Positions 9,184 through 17,678 of a stretch of 64,000 bases of DNA are shown here, one piece after another. The number at the start of each line of letters is the position of its first letter. The stretch's first letter is position 1. Both the position numbers and the translations under genes were made by a program. This DNA is from Echinicola soli (GTDB taxonomy: Bacteria > Bacteroidota > Bacteroidia > Cytophagales > Cyclobacteriaceae), in contig NZ_CP041253.1 of the NCBI RefSeq assembly GCF_006575665.1, positions 4,563,001 through 4,627,000 on the forward strand, given 5' to 3'. The notes under the pieces are model-generated. The model was given only the letters and a program-made list of their open reading frames with translations. It was not told where the DNA came from and ran no database searches.

Positions 9184-10944
9184 TTAAAAAAGATAGGAAA
9201 GTCCAATATTCGTGTTTAAGTTTAGGGCAGGATCTCCCCGATAACGGCCATCTTTTTCATTGTAGTAGGGAGCATAAAAATTATAATTCATGCCCTTGAT
9301 CAGCCTCATTTGCACTTGTAAAAGCAGATGGTCAATTACTTCATCTTCATATTTTCCCCCAACAGCAAAATCAATCCATGGTGCCACCTGCTCTCCATTG
9401 CTATTGGCGTATTGGTAAAAGTTCTGATCACGAGCATAACGCTCCAGTTGCAAAGCGATCTTTTTAAGCCCTTTTACATGGCTGATTTCTAGAATTTGTA
9501 TATTACCGCTCCTTCCCAATCCTGATCCAAGGACTTGCCCCCTGTTCGTTACCCCATGGATCACTTGGTAATTATCATAGAGCCCACGTCCCCTGTTCGG
9601 CAAACCATCCCATCTGATAATATTGTTAATGGAATTCTGTGTCTGGGTCATCTCTAAACTGAGTCCAATAAACTGCCCATTGGCCATCGGAATATATTTG
9701 CTTGCCCCTATCACATAGCCGCGGGAATGCTCTAAATTCAAAATAGTTTCTCTCCAGTTTAAGGAGTGATCAGTACGCATAAATTCAAAATAGAGCTCAC
9801 TGTGTGCCTCAGGTATCGCCCATCTGAAATAAAACTCCAGCACTTGGTCTTCTCGTCTATTAACATTCTCCAGCACACCCTCTCCATCTTTCGGAAGGGG
9901 GGAGAATAGCGGAACCCAAGCTCTAATATTGTCTTCCATATCACCTCTATAGATCTGGAAGGCGCGGCTTGCCCCCAGTGAAAGTCCTGGTAGCCACCTG
10001 GGAGAATACGAAACAGTGATCCCCGTAAAATACCTCCAATCATCTTCCTGAATAGGCTTAAAAACAGATGAATAGGCCTTATCACTATAATAAGTATGGC
10101 CAGAACCTTCCAGGCTTCCCATAATATATTGCCCTTCAAAATGTCCCAAAAAGGTCTTTACAGGCTTGGTGGTATGAAGGGTGGCATGAGGAAATCCCTG
10201 CGCATTGTCTCCGATCATCAGCGGATTATATCTCGCAGGGCCCCACCAGATATTTTCAGTGGAGACTCCTGCTGCAAATCCCCCAAACATTACTTTTACA
10301 TGTGAATTCCCCGGCAACAACTCACTAATCGGACCATCTCCATATCGCACCGGCAAATCAATGTCACCCACTCCTCGCTCCATAAACTCAAAAAAAGTAA
10401 TTGGCGCATCTTCAGGATATTCTTCAAATGGCAGATTCTGTGCATAGTGGTATTGTGGATAAAGCTGAATACTTACAGGACCGGCCTGCACATGAATCCC
10501 TGCATTTAACAGAAACTGTTGGCCCTTTGCAGGTACTTCGGCTCCATTTCCCCAACCATATGGGTAATTTGAATTGAATGAATGGGTCAGAGTTGCTGGC
10601 ATCACTCGAAGGACAAATGACTTCTTGTCCACTACTTTCCCCAACAGGCCTTCTGCCATCAGCTCACTGTACTTGCCATCTTCGATTTTATTCAAGTACA
10701 AAGGCCGGACATTAAAACTGACAGGACCACTTGTGGTGTCGATAAGTTGCTCCCGGCGGATATAATCTTGGAAAACAGGCTGGTTTAAGGGCAAGCTCTG
10801 AGCATAAATCCCCTGAACAGACAAAAACAAGAAAAGCCCTGTAAGCAGTACTACAATGGTAAAATAAAGATCTGCCTTACCACTACAGGAATTACATTTT
10901 TCTTTGAACATCACTAAAATCATTGAAAATAAACTAATCAACAC
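9184..10944 (-). CDS. Wzi-like capsule assembly outer-membrane protein
   Basis: 586-aa outer-membrane beta-barrel of the capsule assembly Wzi family, which in other Bacteroidota lies in exopolysaccharide clusters and is thought to hold or organise polymer at the surface. A hydrophobic signal segment lies at about residues 25-48 and ends in YAQ; an internal ATG 11 codons downstream (MFKEK) is an alternative start giving a more usual signal peptide. The body is rich in alternating aromatic/polar beta strands (for example WWGPARYNPLMI, typical of the family) and ends in aromatic residues (LSYLF), as barrels do. Being first in the minus-strand run with the sugar transferase, it supports assignment of the block to surface polysaccharide export. 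Confidence 0.85.
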   Translation of the reverse strand: MLISLFSMILVMFKEKCNSCSGKADLYFTIVVLLTGLFLFLSVQGIYAQSLPLNQPVFQDYIRREQLIDTTSGPVSFNVRPLYLNKIEDGKYSELMAEGLLGKVVDKKSFVLRVMPATLTHSFNSNYPYGWGNGAEVPAKGQQFLLNAGIHVQAGPVSIQLYPQYHYAQNLPFEEYPEDAPITFFEFMERGVGDIDLPVRYGDGPISELLPGNSHVKVMFGGFAAGVSTENIWWGPARYNPLMIGDNAQGFPHATLHTTKPVKTFLGHFEGQYIMGSLEGSGHTYYSDKAYSSVFKPIQEDDWRYFTGITVSYSPRWLPGLSLGASRAFQIYRGDMEDNIRAWVPLFSPLPKDGEGVLENVNRREDQVLEFYFRWAIPEAHSELYFEFMRTDHSLNWRETILNLEHSRGYVIGASKYIPMANGQFIGLSLEMTQTQNSINNIIRWDGLPNRGRGLYDNYQVIHGVTNRGQVLGSGLGRSGNIQILEISHVKGLKKIALQLERYARDQNFYQYANSNGEQVAPWIDFAVGGKYEDEVIDHLLLQVQMRLIKGMNYNFYAPYYNEKDGRYRGDPALNLNTNIGLSYLF

Positions 10945-11298
10945 ACCTGATTATTGCAAAAAGTTAGATAAACGCAGGAAAACTTAAGGGTAAATTGTAG
11001 CGAATCGTAAATAAAAAGTCATCACCATAATAGCTTCATGCTAACCATCGGAAACTAACGTAAATAAAAAGTAAAATCTGATTATCCCTCCGTGAGGTAC
11101 CCAGAAAAACTCCCCGTCACAGATAGCTAAGTTTTTGCCTTCAATGCCGGTTTCTTTACCCAATGTAGAACCAAGAAAAATATACACCACCTCATATTTA
11201 AGCAATCAAAAAATCCCTGTATCAAAAAGCTTGAAACTTTAATTAACGCAATAATGTTGCATTAACTACCAGCTCTATTTTAAACTTAAAATCACATC
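10945..11298. other. Divergent intergenic region
   Basis: 354 bp between the minus-strand Wzi-like gene and the plus-strand oxidoreductase gene. It must carry both promoters. I see no clear palindrome, terminator or small ORF. Confidence 0.4.
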
Positions 11299-12198
11299 AT
11301 GAAAATAAACACTTACGATGCTATCATTATCGGCGGCAGCTATGCGGGACTGTCTGCCGCCATGTCTCTGGGACGCGCTTTGCGAAAAGTCCTTATTATA
11401 GATAGTGGTAATCCCTGCAACAAACAAACTCCCCACTCACATAACTTCCTGACACAGGATGGGAAAAAGCCAAGCGAAATTGCTGAAATAGGCCTAAAAC
11501 AGGTACTCAGCTACTCTACCGTGGAAAGTATGAATGGAAAAGTAATCGGTACAACAAAATCCAAGGATGGTTTTGACGTGCAGTTGGCTACTGGTAAAAG
11601 CTACTTTGCGAAAAAGTTACTTTTTGCTACTGGCATAGCGGACCAAAAGCCCGCTATAGAGGGATTTGCTGACTGCTGGGGCATTTCGATCATCCATTGC
11701 CCTTACTGCCATGGATATGAGGTCAAAGGCCAGCCCACAGCTATCATGGCCAATGGTGACAAGGCCTTCCACCTGAGCAAGCTCCTCCAAAATTGGACAA
11801 ATGAGCTCACTCTTCTTACCAATGGCCCATCAGAGCTCACCGCTGAGCAGCAGGCAGCACTAAAGGCTAATGGCATTCCTATGATTACGGATAAAATCAC
11901 CTCCATAAGCCATAAAAATGGACAATTGGAAAGTATCCATTTTGAAACAGGGGCATCCATAAGCCTACCGGTGATGTATGCAGCCATTCCCTTTTTACAG
12001 CATACTGACCTTCCAGAAAAACTAGGATGTCAAGTAAATGAGCACGGCTACTTGGTGATCAATGAAAAACAGGAAACTACCGTACCAGGCATTTATGCAG
12101 CTGGGGACAATTCAAGCCCGCTCCGTGCTGTCGCTATGGCAGTAGCGGGAGGATCAAAGGCCGGGGCCATGATCAATTTTGATCTGGTGATGGGATAA
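11299..12198 (+). CDS. Thioredoxin-reductase-like FAD/NAD(P) oxidoreductase
   Basis: Flavin-dependent disulfide oxidoreductase of 299 aa. The FAD-binding motif GGSYAGLSA is at residues 12-20, the redox-active pair is Cys134-Pro-Tyr-Cys137 (HCPYCHGYE), and a second FAD contact GIYAAGDNSS lies near the C-terminus. The CPYCHGYE context and short length mark the TrxB-like branch often annotated as an NAD(P)/FAD-dependent oxidoreductase rather than the canonical thioredoxin reductase (CATCDG). The electron partner is not evident; no thioredoxin gene is adjacent. It stands alone between long intergenic regions. Confidence 0.88.
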   Translation: MKINTYDAIIIGGSYAGLSAAMSLGRALRKVLIIDSGNPCNKQTPHSHNFLTQDGKKPSEIAEIGLKQVLSYSTVESMNGKVIGTTKSKDGFDVQLATGKSYFAKKLLFATGIADQKPAIEGFADCWGISIIHCPYCHGYEVKGQPTAIMANGDKAFHLSKLLQNWTNELTLLTNGPSELTAEQQAALKANGIPMITDKITSISHKNGQLESIHFETGASISLPVMYAAIPFLQHTDLPEKLGCQVNEHGYLVINEKQETTVPGIYAAGDNSSPLRAVAMAVAGGSKAGAMINFDLVMG

Positions 12199-12387
12199 AT
12201 AGAGTGATTTGCTTTTCATGTTTCCTAAATGAAATCACAGGATATGATAGCCCTTTGCCCATATTGCAAGACCAACCTAAAAACCAATTAGTAACATTGA
12301 CGGCTTACGCAAAAATGAACTGTCACAATAAATAAAGGAAAAGTTGGGGCAAATTACTTTCCTTGACTAATTTTAAGATTCAATTTT

Positions 12388-12521
12388 GGAACTGTCCCAT
12401 AAGCCAGATTAATTATCATTCTGACGTCAATGCCTGTCCCGGTCCGTATCGGGAAAGAATCTCAACTACGTATTTACAAGGAAATACAAGGTTTTAGAAT
12501 GACTCCTTTTGAGACAGCCCC
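12388..12521. repeat. Miniature element with GGCTGT-type ends abutting topB
   Basis: Left end GGAACTGTCCCATAAG (12388-12403) and right end CTTTTGAGACAGCCCC (12506-12521) match as inverted repeats at 12 of 16 positions and resemble the ends of the element at 6895-6985. It contains a CCCG/CGGG hairpin near 12438-12456. The right end lies 16 nt before the topoisomerase start, so the element supplies or displaces the promoter of that gene. It also makes an artificial 36-codon extension upstream of the true start. Confidence 0.45.
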
Positions 12522-12537
12522 TTTTATCATTTTTGGA

Positions 12538-14880
12538 ATGAAAGTTTGTATTGCCGAAAAACCAAGTGTAGCCCGAGAAATAGCCCAAGTCATTGGAGCC
12601 AAAAGCCGCAAAGAAGGATATTTCGAAGGCAATGGCTATCAGGTTACCTGGACCTTTGGCCATTTTTGTTCCCTGTATCCCCCGGAGGATTATGATCCCA
12701 CTTGGAAACGTTGGGACCTCTACACCCTTCCTATGCTGCCCAAGCGCTTCGAAACGAAAGTCATAGCAGATAATGGTGTAAAGAAGCAATTTAAGATCAT
12801 CCGAGACCTGGTAAACAAGGCCCAATTGGTGATAAACTGTGGTGACGCCGGCCAAGAGGGCGAACTCATCCAGCGCTGGGTACTAAAACAAGCGGATTAT
12901 CAAGGGAAAGTACAGCGGTTGTGGATTTCTTCACTGACCGCAGAATCTATCCAGTCAGGTTTTGAAAACCTTAAGCCGGCGGAGGAATTTGACAATTTAT
13001 ACTATGCAGGAAGTTCCAGGGCGATCGGCGATTGGCTGCTCGGCATGAACGCTACCCGGCTTTACACACTCAAGTACGGCGGTTATAAGCAAGTCCTCTC
13101 CATCGGCCGTGTCCAGACTCCTACCCTGGCCATACTGGTCAACAGGCACCATGAGATCGAAAATTTCAAACCTGAACCTTACTGGGAATTACAGACCCAT
13201 TACAGGGACACTATCTTCAACAGCACCGAGGGGAAATTTCTCAAGAAAGAGGATGGGGAAGCCTTACTGACCCAAATCACAGGGAAGGATCTTTTCATCA
13301 CCGCCATAGACCAAAAAGAAGGAAAAGAATATGCTCCAAAACTTTTTGACCTGACCAGCTTACAGGTCTACTGCAACAATAAATTTAACCTTACCGCTGA
13401 CAATACCCTCAAGACTGTCCAAAGGCTGTACGAAATGAAAGTGGTCACTTACCCAAGGGTGGACACTACCTTTCTTCCCAATGACATGTACCCCAAGATC
13501 CCCGGGATACTAAGTGGGCTCAGCAGTTACCATCAATTTACGGCGCCCTTGTTGGCAAAGAAGATCAGAAAATCACCAAAGGTCTTTAACGACAAAAAAG
13601 TAACCGACCACCATGCAATTATTCCTACCGGCGAAGAAAAACAACTGGGCCACACCGAACAGAAAGTCTACGACATTATTGTCAGGAGGTTTTTGGCCGT
13701 TTTCTATCCCGATTGTAAAGTAGCAAAAACCCAAGTAACCGGAGAAATAGAAAACACCAGCTTCACCGCTAAAGGAAAGGAAATCCTGGAAGAAGGATGG
13801 CGGGTACTTTTTCCCAAGGACAACAAAAAAGAAAAAGATGACGGTGACAACAAGGAAGACGAAGAAGAAGGCATCCTCCCAGCATTCGAAAAAGGAGAAC
13901 ATGGACCGCACCAGCCTACGCTAAAAGAAAAAACTACCAAGCCTCCCAAAAATTACACAGAGGCCTCTCTGCTCAGGGCGATGGAAACAGCTGGCAAACA
14001 AGTAGAAGATGATGAGCTCCGGGAACTCATGAAGGCCAATGGCATAGGAAGACCTTCCACACGGGCCAGCATCATCGAGACCCTTTTCAGGCGTAAATAT
14101 ATCGAACGGCGAAAAAAACTGGTTGTACCCACAGAAATGGGTATTCAGCTCATTGGTACCATTCAAAACGACCTTCTGAAATCAGCTGAACTTACTGGCC
14201 AATGGGAGAAGCAACTGAAAGAAATCGAGGAAGGAGAATTCAGTGCCATCCAGTTTATATCGAACATGAAAAAAATGGTGGCAGGGCTGGTCATGGAGGT
14301 AAAGCAAGAATCCAACAAACCGCGCTTAGCCTCTCCCTATGCTTCGGACAGCAGCAAAAAAAACACCCCAACCAACCCTAAAAAGGGATCTTCCAAACCG
14401 GCTGCAAAAGGGTTTCCTGAAGTTTCTTGCCCAAAATGCGGTCAAGGAAACATCATCAAGGGCAAAACGGCTTATGGCTGTAGCCAATGGAAAACAGGAT
14501 GTGACCTACGCGTTCCTATGAAAGTCATGGGCAAAAAACTAACAGACAAGCAGATCCAGCGTTTAATCGAGAAAAAGGTTACCACCAAACTCAAGGGCTT
14601 CCAAATGGATGGACAAAAGGTGGAAGGAATTTTAAGATTAACCGACAACTTCCAAGTGGATATCGATCTCAAATCCTCTCCCACCAACAAGCCCAGCCCC
14701 GAACAAATGCCTCCTTGCCCAAAATGCACAAAAGGAACTATCATCAAAGGCAAGACTGCCTATGGCTGCAGTGAATGGAAAAATGGTTGTGACTTTAGGT
14801 TTACTTTTAAGGACATCAAAGGAAAGGCCAATGGGCGTCCGCTTACCAAAGAGTTGGTGCTTGAAATCATTAGCCAATAA
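12538..14880 (+). CDS. topB: DNA topoisomerase III-like type IA topoisomerase with two C-terminal zinc-ribbon-like repeats
   Basis: Relaxes or decatenates DNA by single-strand passage. I choose the ATG at 12538 because the protein then begins with the Toprim strand (MKVCIAEKPSVAREIA); the in-frame ATG at 12430 lies inside a repeat. 780 aa. The Toprim Glu6 is present, and the second acidic motif reads GDAGQEGE (102-109), where E. coli topoisomerase III has DADREGE, so the second Asp is Gly. The catalytic tyrosine is Tyr305 in TYPRVDT. An acidic lysine-rich insertion sits near residue 420-450. The tail carries two copies of a CPKC...GKTAYGCS...GCD module. The Toprim variant may be usual in Bacteroidota paralogues. 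Confidence 0.9.
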   Translation: MKVCIAEKPSVAREIAQVIGAKSRKEGYFEGNGYQVTWTFGHFCSLYPPEDYDPTWKRWDLYTLPMLPKRFETKVIADNGVKKQFKIIRDLVNKAQLVINCGDAGQEGELIQRWVLKQADYQGKVQRLWISSLTAESIQSGFENLKPAEEFDNLYYAGSSRAIGDWLLGMNATRLYTLKYGGYKQVLSIGRVQTPTLAILVNRHHEIENFKPEPYWELQTHYRDTIFNSTEGKFLKKEDGEALLTQITGKDLFITAIDQKEGKEYAPKLFDLTSLQVYCNNKFNLTADNTLKTVQRLYEMKVVTYPRVDTTFLPNDMYPKIPGILSGLSSYHQFTAPLLAKKIRKSPKVFNDKKVTDHHAIIPTGEEKQLGHTEQKVYDIIVRRFLAVFYPDCKVAKTQVTGEIENTSFTAKGKEILEEGWRVLFPKDNKKEKDDGDNKEDEEEGILPAFEKGEHGPHQPTLKEKTTKPPKNYTEASLLRAMETAGKQVEDDELRELMKANGIGRPSTRASIIETLFRRKYIERRKKLVVPTEMGIQLIGTIQNDLLKSAELTGQWEKQLKEIEEGEFSAIQFISNMKKMVAGLVMEVKQESNKPRLASPYASDSSKKNTPTNPKKGSSKPAAKGFPEVSCPKCGQGNIIKGKTAYGCSQWKTGCDLRVPMKVMGKKLTDKQIQRLIEKKVTTKLKGFQMDGQKVEGILRLTDNFQVDIDLKSSPTNKPSPEQMPPCPKCTKGTIIKGKTAYGCSEWKNGCDFRFTFKDIKGKANGRPLTKELVLEIISQ

Positions 14881-15520
14881 TACTATCCCCACGACGGGCA
14901 TTCATAATACTCGTGGATTGACCAACAACTAGTACTACCCAAGCATCCTTTTGATGAACACAACGTTTAATTAGGAATTGTAGGGAAGCCTGAAATGCAA
15001 GAAAATCAGTTAGTTTGGAGACAGAAGCATAGCATCGCTATGATGATGTTGAAAACTAAAGCAAAGCGTCTGATTTTAAAGTAGCTTCAGGTCGTAATAA
15101 ATAGGCTAATGCATATTTCATGTTTAAGCTAATCTGCCAGTAGTTTTTTGCCTGATAGAAGCATTGCTCGAAAACTAAATAAAACCTTATACTCAACACA
15201 TTACACAATATCTCCCACTTAAGAACAATTATTTAATGGCGAACAATCAGCCTTTACGAATTAGACAACCTTAAAAATGTATATTTACTCTAATTTAACA
15301 CCAGACACTAGTGATTTCCTCTCTATATATAATATTGGTGACTTAGAAGTTTGAAATATTCGATAAATATCTGGTTTTAGCTAGTAATTTTACTTGGAAT
15401 ATCATAGATTATGTCTTTTGAGAGTATTCAAAACAAAAGAAACCAATAGTACTGTAGCCCTAAACGAGAAAGTGGAAAGAAAACACATTTAGAATTACTT
15501 ACTGAATTAATCAATTTTTG
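14881..15520. other. Gene-free region with palindromic repeat
   Basis: 640 bp without a convincing gene. It contains the imperfect palindrome at 14989-15091, listed separately. The remainder is AT-rich and should include the promoter of the response regulator gene at 15521. Confidence 0.45.
14989..15091. repeat. Imperfect 103-bp palindrome, REP-like
   Basis: Outer arms CCTGAA...AAAATCAG (14989-15009) and CTGATTTT...TTCAGG (15070-15091) are inverted. The centre holds a perfect CATAGC/GCTATG hairpin (CATAGCATCGCTATG, about 15029-15043). It has no ORF. It resembles intergenic palindromic repeats rather than a terminator, as no T-run follows. Confidence 0.5.
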
Positions 15521-15916
15521 ATGACAAGTATAAAGAGCCTTTGTATAATAGACGATGATCCTATATATACTTTTGGAGTAAAAAAAATCATTGAGATGGG
15601 AAATTTCAATGTAAATGCCATGTTTTACCAAAATGGCCATGAGGCCTATGAAGGCTTATCGTCAAAAATCGATAATGGGGAATCCATGCCTGATATGATC
15701 CTGTTGGATATAAATATGCCCATTTGGAATGGATGGAAATTTCTGGACGAATTTCTTAAAATCCAGCCCGACACCAATATTACCATTTACATTATTTCCA
15801 GCAGTATTGACCCCAACGACACTAAAAAGGCAAAAGAATATAATATTATTAAAAATTTTATAGTTAAGCCTATCTCTATTGAAAAAGTAAAGGAATTATT
15901 GGAACAGAATACTTGA
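15521..15916 (+). CDS. Single-domain response regulator
   Basis: Stand-alone receiver domain of 131 aa with no output domain. The acidic pair is in CIIDDDP (residues 7-13), the phospho-acceptor Asp in LLDINMP, and the conserved Lys in FIVKPIS. I start at the ATG at 15521; the TTG just before it (15518) is unlikely. Proteins of this type pass phosphate within relays or bind a target directly, and Bacteroidota genomes carry many, often partnered with hybrid kinases encoded elsewhere. No kinase is adjacent. Confidence 0.9.
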   Translation: MTSIKSLCIIDDDPIYTFGVKKIIEMGNFNVNAMFYQNGHEAYEGLSSKIDNGESMPDMILLDINMPIWNGWKFLDEFLKIQPDTNITIYIISSSIDPNDTKKAKEYNIIKNFIVKPISIEKVKELLEQNT

Positions 15917-16343
15917 CACCATCCACTTTGCTTCCAGCTATCAGGGGCTTGGCGCCCCCTTATACATACTAATTTGCCAGTTGGACAGTGCATATACCGG
16001 CTTTGATAACGTTAATACCCATCTATTCTCCGCTGGTTTCATTTCCCAAGGCAGTAACATACCCCATGCTGCAATGCAGAAACCGGGTGATCCCTATTAG
16101 CCTCAGTTCAATTCTAACCACCATCACTGCGAGGCTTGAGGGATGATTTGTGTGCATTGGAAAAGGGCCTGAATGGCGCAAACAAGCCTGCTTGGCTTCA
16201 GACAAGCCTGTTTGGCACCAGACAAGCCTGTCCCGGTACTTTCGGAGACGTTTCAATACCAATTATAAGTCGAGCTCAGGTTATTAGTTGGCTTTTATCC
16301 AAGGCATTATTTAATACTCCTTTCACAGGACTATTGGACACAA
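15917..16343. other. Gene-free convergent region
   Basis: 427 bp between the response regulator and the minus-strand VOC gene. It holds a threefold 20-bp tandem repeat (16181-16240), listed separately. No terminator with a clear T-run and no gene seen. Confidence 0.4.
16181..16240. repeat. Three tandem 20-bp repeats
   Basis: Units at 16181-16200, 16201-16220 and 16221-16240 share ACAAGCCTG at the same offset; the first two also share TTGGC. The third diverges after the core. Repeat spacing is exactly 20 bp. Confidence 0.7.
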
Positions 16344-16835
16344 TCAATCTTCAAAAGCCGCTTTAAGTTTTTCAATTTCCAGTTTTTTCATTTTCATCAC
16401 TGCTTCCATCATTTTCTTGGCTCCATTTACATTTTTGGAGGAAAGCATTTCCCCAAGTTCTTTGGGTACAATTTGCCAGGAAAAGCCATACTTATCTTTC
16501 AGCCATCCACACTGGGATTCCACCCCTCCATAATCGATTAATTGGTGCCAATAACGGTCTATTTCCGCTTGGTCTTCACACTGCACGAAAAAGGAAACCG
16601 CTTCATTGAACTTAAAATTGGGACCTCCATCGAAGGCATGCACCCGAAGTCCATTGATGACAAAATCGCCAATCTGTACCGTACCGGCAGGCATCGGCCC
16701 TCCTTCGGGCCATTTGGTCAATTTCTTGATTTCCGAGTTGGGAAATAATCCTGTATAAAAACGGATGGCTTCTTCAGCCTCTTTGTCAAACCATAGAAAT
16801 GGGATAATGTTTTGGGTTGTTTGAATGGTGCTCAT
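16344..16835 (-). CDS. VOC-superfamily protein (3-demethylubiquinone-9 3-methyltransferase-like / PhnB-like)
   Basis: 163-aa protein of the glyoxalase/bleomycin-resistance fold, PhnB-like branch: NIIPFLWFDKEAEEAIRFYTGLFPNS at the N-terminus (abbreviated, residues about 9-34) and the FFVQCEDQAEIDRYW and GWLKDKYGFSWQIVP stretches are hallmarks of this family. The name derived from ubiquinone methyltransferase is misleading; no methyltransferase fold is present. A lysine/methionine-rich helix ends the protein. It follows the SRPBCC gene by 56 nt on the same strand, a pairing common in small stress or detoxification operons. Substrate unknown. Confidence 0.85.
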   Translation of the reverse strand: MSTIQTTQNIIPFLWFDKEAEEAIRFYTGLFPNSEIKKLTKWPEGGPMPAGTVQIGDFVINGLRVHAFDGGPNFKFNEAVSFFVQCEDQAEIDRYWHQLIDYGGVESQCGWLKDKYGFSWQIVPKELGEMLSSKNVNGAKKMMEAVMKMKKLEIEKLKAAFED

Positions 16836-16891
16836 GGTTGGTTATTGAGTTATTGAGTTAATAGGTTTTGGGAAAAAGAACAGGCTGCAGG

Positions 16892-17314
16892 TTACGACTC
16901 CTGCATTTTGGTTTCGACATATTTTTTAAAATTGTCCAAAATTGCCTGCCAGCCTCCTTTTTGCATTTCGATGGGATTGGTCTGTTCAGGATCAAAGGTT
17001 TCTTTGATCACTGTTCCTTCTCCCTCTGGCGTAAAAACGACCTCTACTTCCCGGCCATCATCCAGTGCATAAGAAAGCATCTTTCCTTCATGAACGGCCT
17101 GATAGGTCCCCGAAAAGTCAAAGCCGATAGTTCCATCTTTTGACTCCATCCTAGAGGTAAAAGCTCCTCCTTCACGAAGGTCATTGCTGGCATGTGGTGT
17201 ATGCCAATCATCAGATGCATTGTTCCATCTCATGATATGCTCAGGGCCAGTCCAATAGGCCCAAACTTTGTCTACTGGTGCATTTACGCTCGTGGTTACT
17301 GTGATCTTTTTCAT
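16892..17314 (-). CDS. SRPBCC / AHSA1-family protein
   Basis: 140-aa START-like helix-grip fold protein of the AHSA1 (Aha1-C, COG3832) branch. The N-terminus KITVTTSVNAPVDKVWAYW and the motif PEHIMRWN are diagnostic, and the C-terminal QKGGWQAILDNFKKYVE helix closes the ligand pocket. These small cytoplasmic proteins bind hydrophobic ligands; the function is not known here. First gene of a likely two-gene unit with the VOC protein. ATG at 17314 has no Shine-Dalgarno sequence. Confidence 0.88.
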   Translation of the reverse strand: MKKITVTTSVNAPVDKVWAYWTGPEHIMRWNNASDDWHTPHASNDLREGGAFTSRMESKDGTIGFDFSGTYQAVHEGKMLSYALDDGREVEVVFTPEGEGTVIKETFDPEQTNPIEMQKGGWQAILDNFKKYVETKMQES

Positions 17315-17678
17315 GGTATCGCTATTTTGGTTTCAGTAAATTATCATTCTGATAACCTACTACTACAAATATCATACATAAAATACTTTTAGTGGCGGTA
17401 CAAAAACGGCGATCACAAGGGGCAATCACGTCAAGCCCCTTCCCCTAGCTGCATTTATATTTTCCCAATACAATACTATCCACGAAATCCGGCGGAAAAT
17501 CTTTTATTTAAAAAAATGAATCAGGCACCAGAGAAGTCTTTGAAAGCCTATTCCCACATCGGAGCATACTGGCATCATTATAGTTAATTAAAAATTAATA
17601 ATTCCTTCACTGAAAATAATCGTAATTCAAGCTGAACACATGCATTTTCGCTTCTATTTTAATGTAAACAGTATAATC
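17315..17678. other. Divergent intergenic region
   Basis: 364 bp between the minus-strand SRPBCC gene and the plus-strand phospholipase-like gene. Must hold both promoters. No repeat, hairpin or small ORF recognised. Confidence 0.4.

Noticed and set aside
12430..12537. N-terminal extension of topB from the ATG at 12430
   Set aside because: It lies inside a miniature repeat and translates to non-homologous sequence; the Toprim strand starts at 12538.
16181..16240. CRISPR array
   Set aside because: Repeats are tandem without spacers, and no cas genes are present.
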